36,151 bases of DNA from Clostridiales bacterium (GTDB lineage: Bacteria; Bacillota; Clostridia; Christensenellales; Borkfalkiaceae): the NCBI GenBank assembly GCA_015055525.1, contig SVHZ01000019.1, forward strand, positions 1 through 36,151, written 5' to 3'. Numbering within the stretch: the first letter of the stretch is position 1; every line of letters starts with the position of its first letter. Shown in pieces: positions 14,763 to 21,338 of this stretch. The position numbers were made by a program, and so were the translations under genes. The notes under the pieces are model-generated. The model did no database searches. It saw nothing but the letters and a program-made list of their open reading frames with translations, and had not been told where the DNA came from.

Positions 14763-14969
14763 CTAATTATCAACTAATAAATCTTCTATAGAAACCCCAA
14801 AGAAACGTGAAATTTCAACTAAGGTGTCTAAGTCGGGCTCTCTACTGCCATTCTCCCAAAAACTAATGGTTTGATTGCAAAAACCCAACTCCTCGCCTAA
14901 TTTTTGTTGGGATATCCCCTTTTCCATCCTTAATTCTTTTAATTTTTTACCAAAAATATTATCCTTCAT
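14763..14969 (-). CDS. XRE/Cro-C1-type repressor (68 aa)
   Basis: A single-domain helix-turn-helix protein. Residues 5-64 form the five-helix HTH_3 domain: KKLRELRMEKG-type start (here KKLKELRMEKGISQQKLGE), helix 3 in FCNQTISFWENGSREP, then DLDTLVEISRFFGVSIEDLL. It resembles phage-type and SinR-like repressors. It is divergent from a two-gene membrane operon. The spacer holds three copies of a 17-bp palindrome, one exactly filling the spacer of the divergent promoter, so it very probably represses both that operon and itself. No ribosome site is seen; a TAATAT hexamer ends 6 nt before the ATG, so its message may be leaderless. Confidence 0.93.
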   Translation of the reverse strand: MKDNIFGKKLKELRMEKGISQQKLGEELGFCNQTISFWENGSREPDLDTLVEISRFFGVSIEDLLVDN

Positions 14970-14979
14970 ATTAGTATAT

Positions 14980-15058
14980 TACTACAATATGTAGGATTTT
15001 ATTTGACATCCTACAATATGTAGGATATAATTAATAAAATTACCTACATAAAGTAGGA
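14980..15058. promoter_or_regulatory. Three-copy operator and divergent promoter
   Basis: Site 1 (14980-14996) TACTACAATATGTAGGA, site 2 (15009-15025) TCCTACAATATGTAGGA and site 3 (15042-15058) ACCTACATAAAGTAGGA share TACnnnnnGTAGGA-type dyad symmetry. Site 2 is a perfect 7-3-7 inverted repeat and fills the 17-nt spacer between TTGACA (15003-15008) and TATAAT (15026-15031) of the rightward operon. Site 1 overlaps the likely leftward -10/-35 region of the XRE gene, and site 3 lies in the rightward leader. The sites are 29 and 33 bp apart. This is the arrangement of an autoregulated repressor. Binding is inferred from position and symmetry. Confidence 0.9.
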
Positions 15059-15078
15059 AAAACTTAAGGAGAAAAATT

Positions 15079-15765
15079 ATGGATAAATTTGAAAAATTAA
15101 ATCAGTTTATGAATCAACGGAAAAAGAAATACGTTATTACTATTTTAGTAGTTTTAGCTGTATTTATAGCAATATTTTCTATTGTTTTAGTCGCTCTTGA
15201 TCTTGGTGATATGATTATACCCTTTATTTTAGGTCTTATCGGAGCTTATGTGTGGTTAGGTATTTTTTATGCTCTTTATGTATTTAAGCGTTTAGATAAA
15301 AATAAAAGCGAAATTATTAAAACGATGCACGCAGCCGAATTAAATTATCAAAAATATAAAAACCAATTAAAAGAAATGGGCTTTGTTACTTCTAAGCACT
15401 ATTCAGGCTTTGGTTATAAGTGGGTTGAGTTCCGCAATATTCTTAATTTAGTTGATAATTTGCATTTAGAAATTGACGAAGTTAATAAAAAAGTTGCTTA
15501 CTATTTCTTATACCTTGATGGAGACTCAGATATTTATATAATGAATTTTTCAGACTTGATTTCTACAAGATTAGAAAGTGAAGAAATTTCTGGTAAAATA
15601 GTAAAATATGCGGTTACTATTAAAGTTAAGCATGAAATTGGTGAAATAGGCTTACCCGTAAATGATAACGAAGGATTTATTCTTAATTCTGAAAAAGGCT
15701 TAAATTATCAAAATCAAGCAAAGCAACTAATGACTGAAATCAACAAAATTATAATTGAAGGTTAA
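15079..15765 (+). CDS. Membrane protein of unknown function, XRE-controlled
   Basis: A 228-aa protein I do not recognise. Two N-terminal hydrophobic segments (about 18-41 and 46-70) follow a short basic start (QRKKKY). The remaining 155 residues are soluble, mixed alpha/beta and probably cytoplasmic, with a Tyr-rich middle (HYSGFGYKWVEF). AAGGAG lies 7 nt before the ATG. It is first in a two-gene operon under the triple operator bound, by inference, by the divergent repressor. Tight repression of two small membrane proteins suggests an inducible envelope, immunity or stress function, but nothing in the sequence decides this. Confidence 0.85.
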   Translation: MDKFEKLNQFMNQRKKKYVITILVVLAVFIAIFSIVLVALDLGDMIIPFILGLIGAYVWLGIFYALYVFKRLDKNKSEIIKTMHAAELNYQKYKNQLKEMGFVTSKHYSGFGYKWVEFRNILNLVDNLHLEIDEVNKKVAYYFLYLDGDSDIYIMNFSDLISTRLESEEISGKIVKYAVTIKVKHEIGEIGLPVNDNEGFILNSEKGLNYQNQAKQLMTEINKIIIEG

Positions 15766-15777
15766 TGGTGAAATATT

Positions 15778-16416
15778 ATGAATTTTAATGCTGAAAATCA
15801 AAATAACGAAGAAATAATTGAACAATCAAACTCGCCTATAAATTCTATTCCAAAATCTAAAAATCTTGTGTTAAAAGAAAGAAAAATAAGTTTAGAAATT
15901 AAAATAATGTTTTTTTCTGCAATAATTGCAATTATACTTCTTATATCGGGCGCAAGTCTTTATCATTATAGTGAATCTGTAAATATTTTTGGATCAAATA
16001 TTTTTTCACCAGAATATTCTAAAACCTTCAAGGATATTAAAGGTAATATGTATGATGATGATTACACTTTAGGTATACTTATAGGTATAGCGATTTTGGT
16101 AGTTGCGCTTATAATTACTTTTGTAAGAAGAAAAAAATGTCCTACTATGCTTGATAATGTTGTGGTTGGTATGGGATTTATTCCTGCAATAATGTGTGTT
16201 ATAGCATTAATATATATGGGAATCCTTTCTGGAACTGAAACGTCAGGTGTAGGCGGTGTTTTAAGTGCAGTTGGCAGAAAATCGTCAACTCCAACATTTG
16301 CTTTTTTTGTTATAGCAATTTGCTGTCTTCTTTTTGCTTACGGTGTTTATAAGGAAATTAAAAAAAGAAAAGAATTAGCATACGAATCAGTTCAATCTGA
16401 TCAAGACCAAATTTAA
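15778..16416 (+). CDS. Four-span membrane protein of unknown function
   Basis: A 212-aa protein I do not recognise. A polar, Asn/Glu-rich N-terminus (1-40) is followed by hydrophobic segments at about 42-63, 98-119, 128-150 and 172-192. A loop of about 35 residues lies between the first two. The C-terminus is basic (KEIKKRKE). It follows the previous gene by 12 nt with a GGTGA ribosome site and ends at a strong terminator, so the two form a closed operon under the XRE repressor. The shared regulation and size suggest the two proteins act together in the membrane. Confidence 0.85.
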   Translation: MNFNAENQNNEEIIEQSNSPINSIPKSKNLVLKERKISLEIKIMFFSAIIAIILLISGASLYHYSESVNIFGSNIFSPEYSKTFKDIKGNMYDDDYTLGILIGIAILVVALIITFVRRKKCPTMLDNVVVGMGFIPAIMCVIALIYMGILSGTETSGVGGVLSAVGRKSSTPTFAFFVIAICCLLFAYGVYKEIKKRKELAYESVQSDQDQI

Positions 16417-16418
16417 GA

Positions 16419-16449
16419 AAAAAGGATAGGTTCAACCCTATCCTTTTTT
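16419..16449 (+). terminator. Terminator of the XRE-controlled operon
   Basis: AAAAAGGATAGG (16419-16430), loop TTCAAC, CCTATCCTTTTT (16437-16448), then TA on the plus strand. Confidence 0.9.
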
Positions 16450-16764
16450 ATTGCGTCAAAATACCTTTATAAACCTAAAAATAGGGATACTGCCACACCC
16501 TACTGCGTAGGGACACCCTGGCAGACCTTAGCCCATCAAAGATACCCCGTCAAATGACGGCCGAACCGACGGGAGTTCTTACCATCTTATTTTTCACCAC
16601 GCGAAAAGGCACCTAAATTAGGTGTCTTTCGGTGGCGGAGGAAGAGGGATACAACCGAAACCCTATAAATAGGGAAACCCTCGGTTGACGCAAGCGCCGA
16701 ACCCAAGGGTTCTCATCCCTCTTTCGCCACGAGAAAAGGACACCGTAATTGGTGTCCTTTTCTG
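16450..16764. repeat. Structured repeat array derived from tRNA-Ser 3' end
   Basis: No gene is seen. Reading away from tRNA-Ser: the tRNA terminator (16732-16763); an inverted tRNA-3'-end-like stretch (16706-16730) whose ATCCCTCTTTCGCCAC mirrors the acceptor end; nested hairpins (GAACCC/GGGTTC, CAACCG/CGGTTG, CCCTAT/ATAGGG); an exact 19-nt copy of the tRNA 3' end (16632-16650 = 16764-16782); a second terminator-like hairpin (16602-16630); a second inverted stretch; CCGTCA/TGACGG; and a final element with CTGCCA/TGGCAG (16489-16524) and CCCTAC/GTAGGG. Copies at 16549-16631 and 14630-14713 are near-identical. It looks like a small mobile or duplicated element anchored on the tRNA end. Confidence 0.7.
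16732..16763 (-). terminator. tRNA-Ser terminator
   Basis: AGAAAAGGACACC (16732-16744), loop GTAATT and GGTGTCCTTTTCT (16751-16763) form a perfect 13-bp stem directly after the encoded CCA of tRNA-Ser. The minus strand closes with TTTTCT. Confidence 0.9.
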
Positions 16765-16852
16765 TGGCGGAGGAAGAGGGATTCGAACCCCCGTGGCTTT
16801 GGGCCAAACGGTTTTCAAGACCGCCTCGTTATGACCGCTTCGATATTCCTCC
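16765..16852 (-). tRNA. tRNA-Ser (anticodon UGA)
   Basis: The minus strand gives an 88-nt tRNA ending in an encoded CCA. The acceptor stem pairs GGAGGAA with TTCCTCC, the anticodon loop is CTTGAAA with anticodon TGA, the long variable arm typical of serine tRNA follows (TTGGCCCAAAGCCAC), and the T arm is GGGGGTTCGAATCCC. Discriminator base G is the serine type. Its 3' 19 nt are repeated exactly 132 bp downstream. It reads UCA and, by wobble, other UCN codons. Confidence 0.97.
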
Positions 16853-16936
16853 ATATAAATATGAACAAGTGAATATTTATATGGGGGAATACTTTGCAAT
16901 AGCAAAATATTCCGACAATCAACTCACTTTCATATT
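16851..16936. repeat. Nested inverted repeats upstream of tRNA-Ser
   Basis: CCATATAAATAT (16851-16862) pairs perfectly with ATATTTATATGG (16873-16884). GGAATACTTTGC (16886-16897) pairs with GCAAAATATTCC (16902-16913) at 11 of 12 positions. An outer pair joins AATATGAACAAGTGA (16858-16872) with TCACTTTCATATT (16924-16936). The 85-bp block could form alternative hairpins or a cruciform. It resembles a non-autonomous palindromic element abutting the tRNA 5' end; a promoter for the tRNA must lie within or beyond it. Confidence 0.65.
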
Positions 16937-16997
16937 TTAACAAGAACTATTATATACAATCTTTTTAATTTTTGCAAGCGTTTTTCTAACAAAAATA

Positions 16998-17023
16998 AAA
17001 ATCTGCTTAAAAAAACAGATTTT
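16998..17023 (-). terminator. Terminator of the coiled-coil membrane protein gene
   Basis: AAAATCTG (16998-17005) and CAGATTTT (17016-17023) form an 8-bp stem with a 10-nt loop, followed by TTATTTTTG on the minus strand. Confidence 0.8.
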
Positions 17024-17846
17024 AACTTTTTATATCGTGGTTATTTTCCGAAAATACAACGGTATTGTTATGGTTTTCTGATAAAATCTCAGCAAAACAC
17101 TCCGTTTCAAGTCTTCCTGCCACCATTAAGTTTTGCATAGATGCTACGTCAAAAGGTAACTCTTCAGTTTTATTGTTGATAGAAAAAGCCTCGTTCAGTT
17201 CGGTAACTTCAACGTTGTAAGACAATATTAATTCTTTTAGGCTTTCTCTAGTTGAGTTCATTTGATTTTTTCTCAACTCAATAAGTTCGCCTTTATTAGC
17301 AATAAATAACTCTTTCAAACTATTGAAGATTTCACTTAATCTATCGCGCTTAGATTTTAATTGATTGTTAAACTTTGTGTTAAGCGTTGAAATCTTAGAT
17401 AAAACCGACTTAAATTCTTCAATATACTCTTCTTTTGAGCTCTTATCTAAAGAGTCAATCTTAACTTTTAATTCAGATAATCTATTTTTTAATGAAAGAT
17501 ATTCTTCGTTTAACTCAAAATCTCTCTTCTTTTTATTTACGTCGTCTAAAATAGCGTTGTATTCATCTGAAAGCAATAGATATTCGTCGCCCAAAATTGC
17601 TTTAATACCCGTTTTTAATTCGCTTGACGTTTGATTGAGTATTTTAACAAATTCTTCCGTGTACTTTTGATCTATTGAACTTTTAAGTTCGTTATAACCA
17701 CTACTCGTTTCCATAGCAATTCCTTTTATTATTTTGAACGATTTTATATTTGAAACGTCAACGTATCTTGTACCGCAAACAAAAAGTACGGTGCAAATCA
17801 TAAGTATAAATAAAAAAATTAATGATTTAACTAATTTATTACGCAT
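17022..17846 (-). CDS. Membrane-anchored coiled-coil protein
   Basis: A 274-aa protein not matched to a named family. One hydrophobic segment (about 8-26, SLIFLFILMICTVLFVCG) serves as an N-terminal anchor or uncleaved signal. The rest is almost wholly charged helix rich in Lys, Glu, Leu and Ser (for example LKNRLSELKVKIDSLDKSSKEEYIEEF), with strong coiled-coil character from about 55 to 225. It is expected to sit outside the membrane. It follows rluB by 34 nt; a bulged hairpin (17852-17872) in that gap places its GGGGG ribosome site in the stem. Placement after sporulation and cell-wall genes hints at an envelope role, which is inference only. Confidence 0.75.
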   Translation of the reverse strand: MRNKLVKSLIFLFILMICTVLFVCGTRYVDVSNIKSFKIIKGIAMETSSGYNELKSSIDQKYTEEFVKILNQTSSELKTGIKAILGDEYLLLSDEYNAILDDVNKKKRDFELNEEYLSLKNRLSELKVKIDSLDKSSKEEYIEEFKSVLSKISTLNTKFNNQLKSKRDRLSEIFNSLKELFIANKGELIELRKNQMNSTRESLKELILSYNVEVTELNEAFSINNKTEELPFDVASMQNLMVAGRLETECFAEILSENHNNTVVFSENNHDIKS

Positions 17847-17880
17847 AATACCCCCACAAAAATATGTAGGGGCATTAAAA

Positions 17881-18585
17881 TTAAAGATTTTTTAAGTATT
17901 CAATTTCGTCTTGAGTAAGTTTTCTAACCGCGCCACGGTCTAAACTTCCCATAGTTAAATCGCCTATTTTAATACGTTTTAAGAATTTAACTTCTTTGCC
18001 AACGGTTAAGAACATCTTTCTAATTTCTCTATTTCTACCTTCAGTAACCGTTACGTGATATTTAGTAAACGCTTTTGTTTCATCAACGATTTTAATTGTA
18101 CACTTTTTTGTTTTAACGCCGTCAATAACAACGCCTTTTGAAAGTTTTGCAAGTTGAGCGTCTTCAAGTGAGCCTTCAATCTTAACAAGGTAAGTTTTAG
18201 GAATTTCACTAGACGGATGAATAAGTCTATTGCAAAAATCCCCGTCGTTTGTGAGAATTAACAATCCTTCACTATCATAGTCAAGCCTTCCAACTGGGAA
18301 AACCCTATCAACGCTAGGTGGAAGTAAATCCATAACTGTTTTTCTGCCCTTATCATCTTTTACGGTACAAACGTAACCCTTAGGTTTATTCATAATGTAA
18401 TATGAAAATTTCTTCACTCTATTAATTTTTTTACCGTCAACTACAACAACGTCTTCACTTTCGTTGATTTCTTGACCGAGTGAACAAACTTTGCCGTTAA
18501 CCGTAACTAAGCCTTCGCTAATGAGTTTATCACAATTTCTACGGCTTGCAACGCCACATTCTGCTAAAAATTTATTAATTCTCAT
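17881..18585 (-). CDS. rluB: Pseudouridine synthase RluB family
   Basis: A 234-aa RsuA/RluB-type enzyme that converts uridine to pseudouridine in 23S rRNA (helix 89/90 region). The S4 RNA-binding domain occupies about 1-60 (RINKFLAECGVASRRNCDKL, LVTVNGKV). The catalytic domain shows YYIMNKPKGYVCT, the catalytic Asp in FPVGRLDYDSEGLLILTNDG, and TEGRNREIRKMF near the end. RsuA (16S) and RluB/E/F are close relatives; gene order after scpAB/dacF is typical for the Firmicute RluB. It acts in the cytoplasm on nascent ribosomes and follows dacF on the same strand by 27 nt. Confidence 0.95.
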   Translation of the reverse strand: MRINKFLAECGVASRRNCDKLISEGLVTVNGKVCSLGQEINESEDVVVVDGKKINRVKKFSYYIMNKPKGYVCTVKDDKGRKTVMDLLPPSVDRVFPVGRLDYDSEGLLILTNDGDFCNRLIHPSSEIPKTYLVKIEGSLEDAQLAKLSKGVVIDGVKTKKCTIKIVDETKAFTKYHVTVTEGRNREIRKMFLTVGKEVKFLKRIKIGDLTMGSLDRGAVRKLTQDEIEYLKNL

Positions 18586-18612
18586 AATTTCACAACTATC
18601 CTTAATATTTAT

Positions 18613-19668
18613 CTATTTAATGATAAATATATTTTGAGAAAAAATCAACTTATTTTGCAGAAATATTTCAAAAATCGCTTGTTTTTTTAGATTTTTACTA
18701 AATTCTTCTTGAGTTTTGCCATCAAACTTAAAAGTTATTAACTCTTTTTCAACATTGCTTATAGGATAACTAAAATTATTAGGCATAACGATTTGATATG
18801 GATTTCCATTTACGTCATAAAATATCTTATCTTCATATTCTTTAGCACTAACTAATAACGTGTTTTGATATGTTGAAAAACTGCCATCTAATAATTCGCG
18901 TGATCTTTCCCACATTTGAGGACTATTTAACACTACTGAAATAAATTCTAAGCCGTTTTTATAGGCGGAAGTTACTAAACATCTACCTGCGTTTTTAGTA
19001 TATCCAGTTTTTACGCCGTTGCAACCGTCGTAAGAAAATAATAATTTATTTTTGTTTATAAACACCCTATCGTAATCGTATCCATCATTAGAAACGTTAA
19101 TTTTCTTTGTTGAAACAATCTCCTTAAATTTTGGATTTTTCATTGCTCTTAACGTAATTTTTGCTAGATCAATCGCAGTCGTATAGTGATTTTCAGCGTG
19201 AAGACCGTGTGGGTTTGTGAAATTTGAATTTGTAGCCCCTGCAAGGCTTGCCGTTTTATTCATAAGTTTAATAAAATCATCTCTATTAACTAAACTTGAC
19301 GCCAAACACTCAGCAGCATCGTTGCCACTTCTAAGCATTAAGCCGTATAACAGTTCTTTTACCGTTAACTTTTCTCCTTCTCTAAGATAAATGCTAGACC
19401 CCTCTATACCAACAGAATTTTTGCTTACAGTAATTTCTTTATCCAAATCAAAGTTTTCTATTACGGTTAAAGCAGTTAAAATTTTAGTGGTCGACGCCAT
19501 TTCTAACTTTTTATCGCCATTTAATTCGTGAACGATTCTACCTGAATTTACTTCGATAACACATTCGCCTTTAGATTGAGTGTAAGCATAAGTATTATCA
19601 ATCTTAATATTAAATAGAATAAACGATATAATAAACGATATTATCAAATATTTTACATTATTTTTCAT
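18613..19668 (-). CDS. dacF: D-alanyl-D-alanine carboxypeptidase, DacF type (S11)
   Basis: A secreted penicillin-binding protein that trims the terminal D-Ala from peptidoglycan pentapeptides; DacF of Bacillus acts on spore cortex cross-linking. It is 351 aa, with an N-terminal signal sequence (about 8-28), the SxxK nucleophile motif in MASTTKILTAL, SxN in SGNDAAE and KTG in GVKTGYTKNAG. The order and spacing are those of S11. The start overlaps the end of gerW by 11 nt, with GGTGGT upstream. Its position between gerW and rluB is a common sporulation-linked order in Clostridia. A second S11 enzyme lies at the other side of scpAB. Confidence 0.95.
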   Translation of the reverse strand: MKNNVKYLIISFIISFILFNIKIDNTYAYTQSKGECVIEVNSGRIVHELNGDKKLEMASTTKILTALTVIENFDLDKEITVSKNSVGIEGSSIYLREGEKLTVKELLYGLMLRSGNDAAECLASSLVNRDDFIKLMNKTASLAGATNSNFTNPHGLHAENHYTTAIDLAKITLRAMKNPKFKEIVSTKKINVSNDGYDYDRVFINKNKLLFSYDGCNGVKTGYTKNAGRCLVTSAYKNGLEFISVVLNSPQMWERSRELLDGSFSTYQNTLLVSAKEYEDKIFYDVNGNPYQIVMPNNFSYPISNVEKELITFKFDGKTQEEFSKNLKKQAIFEIFLQNKLIFSQNIFIIK

Positions 19669-20038
19669 TGTTATTTACCACCGCTTTTGATATTAAATCA
19701 GACGTCTTATTAAATATAAATTCATTAAAATTGTCATCAACTTTTACAAATGAAACTGAGCCGTTTTTGCAAACTAGAAAGCCTGACGGCGTTATATTTG
19801 CAATCGAGCCGTTACCTCCTGCGAACGGGTGAGATTTATCTTTAGAAAACATTTTAATTTCACCATATTCTCCCCCTCCACCAATTGATGCAACAAGAAT
19901 TTTTACTATTGGGATAATTGTTGAATCGTTAGTTAAAATTGGCGTTCCAACAATTGAATTAGCATTTAATAATTCCGTATACTGTTTAAGAGAAGTTAAA
20001 ACTTCGTTTTTTAAGTTTGAATCTTTTTCTTTTAGCAT
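19658..20038 (-). CDS. gerW: Spore protein GerW/YtfJ
   Basis: A 126-aa protein of the YtfJ/GerW family, made in the forespore and linked to germination in Bacillus. The family core is visible: NSIVGTPILTNDSTIIPIVKI, the glycine-rich GGGGEYGE, and FAGGNGSIANITPSGFLVC. It has AAGGAGC before the ATG. It overlaps the preceding DUF2953-like gene by 53 nt and dacF by 11 nt, so the three are one transcript. The molecular function of the family is not well defined. Confidence 0.95.
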   Translation of the reverse strand: MLKEKDSNLKNEVLTSLKQYTELLNANSIVGTPILTNDSTIIPIVKILVASIGGGGEYGEIKMFSKDKSHPFAGGNGSIANITPSGFLVCKNGSVSFVKVDDNFNEFIFNKTSDLISKAVVNNNEK

Positions 20039-20552
20039 TACCCGCTCCTTTGGTTATAATATTTGCAATAAAGCGCAATACTATACTAATTAAATTAAAC
20101 TGTAACCTTAATTTACACTTAATAGATATTAAACTTTTATAACTATTTATAAGATTTAGATTAAAATTGAAATTGTTAATTAAGTTAAATAATGGCATGA
20201 ACAACGAAATTAAGTTATAAGTTTCAATAAAAACAAAGGTAGATATAGCGTTATATAAACCACAATCTAAATAAATAGATATTAAGTCAATGTTAAAAGC
20301 CTTATTAATATTTGAACTACCGCTAAATTTTTTAAGCGCACTTAAATTAAGAATGATTGCTCTATTATCTGATAGATGAAGATAAATAGTATTATAGTCC
20401 CTTAACTTTGCGTAACCACTCAAAACTTTGAATTTACCAAATATAAATATCGCAAAGAATAACTTTTTACTATCGAAATCAACAAAAAAATATAGCGACG
20501 TTATTATTGGAAAAATCAATATACCAACAATAATAAACATCGCTATATACAT
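19986..20552 (-). CDS. DUF2953-like membrane-associated protein
   Basis: A 188-aa protein with one N-terminal hydrophobic helix (about 2-24), an uncharacteristic Asn/Ile/Leu-rich middle (for example FNLINNFNFNLNLINSYK), an extended beta-type region, and a very basic tail (KRKRFKLKKRSF). Genes of the DUF2953 family commonly stand directly before gerW in Clostridia, and this position plus the size and N-terminal anchor support that call; the sequence match is weak. Its ATG is not preceded by an obvious ribosome site and lies close to the scpB terminator. It overlaps gerW by 53 nt. Composition is more AT-driven than its neighbours, suggesting fast divergence. Confidence 0.6.
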   Translation of the reverse strand: MYIAMFIIVGILIFPIITSLYFFVDFDSKKLFFAIFIFGKFKVLSGYAKLRDYNTIYLHLSDNRAIILNLSALKKFSGSSNINKAFNIDLISIYLDCGLYNAISTFVFIETYNLISLFMPLFNLINNFNFNLNLINSYKSLISIKCKLRLQFNLISIVLRFIANIITKGAGNAKRKRFKLKKRSFNFS

Positions 20553-20576
20553 AATTATATAATTTGTAAAAATATT

Positions 20577-20603
20577 AAAAAAATGCGTTTTTAACGCATT
20601 TTT
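20577..20603 (-). terminator. Terminator of scpAB
   Basis: ATGCGTT (20583-20589), loop TTT and AACGCAT (20593-20599), with flanking A/T pairs and a T-run on the minus strand. Downstream sporulation genes therefore need readthrough or their own promoter. Confidence 0.85.
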
Positions 20604-20609
20604 TATAAA

Positions 20610-21338
20610 TTATTTTATTACGTCTAAATCTTCGCCTTTCAAAAAGTCTGGCAAATCTTCACTATCGATATCACCCAAGTCAACGTCTTCATCAACAGTG
20701 GCAATAGGCTCGGTTTTTGACGGAATTTCAATCCCGTCTAACAAACTAACGTCTTCATCGCCTTCAACGTATTCATCCTTTTCAAAAAGATACGAACTAT
20801 CATTTGTTGGGCTTCTAAGTTTAACGATTTTATCCATGAGTTCTTCATAATCAGGAAGTTCTTCAAGTGACGAAATCTGAAACCTTTTCAAAAATTCATC
20901 AGTCGTTCCAAATAAGACGGGTTTACCTACCGTATCTTTTCTTCCCACAACTTCAATAACACCGAGTTTAAGAAGATTTTGAAGAGCAAATTCACTATTA
21001 GACCCTCTAAGTTCTTCTAAATCAATACGCGTTACGGGTTGCTTATAAGCAATAATTGCCGCAACTTCAAGCATACTTTTTGAAAGTTCCCTTTCTTTTA
21101 TAGGATTTAACACGCTTGAAACTTCTTCAGCATACTTAGAATTTGAACTAAATTGCAATTTTTTATTGAAAATTAAGAGTTTAATACCGCTATTATCGTC
21201 ATATTTTTCATAGAGTTCTTTTGCCGCTTCCAAAACCTTAGCATCGGTAACACCTAATTTTTCCGATATATCCTTTATCTGCACCGCATCTCCCGAAACA
21301 AAAAGGATAGATTCAATTATATTCTTCAAGTTCTCCAA
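20610..21338 (-). CDS. scpB: Segregation and condensation protein B
   Basis: ScpB is the winged-helix kleisin partner of the Smc-ScpA condensin complex, which compacts and segregates the chromosome. It is 242 aa from the start I choose. The wHTH core is intact: NIIESILFVSGDAVQIKDISEKLG, AALNP-type SSVLNPIKERELS, the diagnostic LEVAAIIAYKQPVTRIDLEELRG, and VIEVVGRKDTVGKPVLFGTT. An acidic tail (about 190-242) follows. The start is TTG at 21338 because GGAGGGG lies 6 nt upstream and the family begins with this helix; the upstream ATG at 21383 would add 15 residues unlike ScpB. It overlaps scpA by 26 nt. Confidence 0.96.
   Translation of the reverse strand: MENLKNIIESILFVSGDAVQIKDISEKLGVTDAKVLEAAKELYEKYDDNSGIKLLIFNKKLQFSSNSKYAEEVSSVLNPIKERELSKSMLEVAAIIAYKQPVTRIDLEELRGSNSEFALQNLLKLGVIEVVGRKDTVGKPVLFGTTDEFLKRFQISSLEELPDYEELMDKIVKLRSPTNDSSYLFEKDEYVEGDEDVSLLDGIEIPSKTEPIATVDEDVDLGDIDSEDLPDFLKGEDLDVIK

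Noticed and set aside
15079-16416. Classical toxin-antitoxin pair
   Set aside because: The proteins are 228 and 212 aa multi-span membrane proteins, larger than type I/II toxins, and no antitoxin-like partner other than the repressor exists.
14630-16782. CRISPR array
   Set aside because: The repeats are unequal, about 83 bp, contain hairpins and are not separated by regular spacers; no cas genes are seen.
16613-16940. Several open frames on both strands across tRNA-Ser and the repeat array
   Set aside because: They read through the tRNA and its hairpins, have no ribosome sites and show tRNA-derived peptide sequence only.
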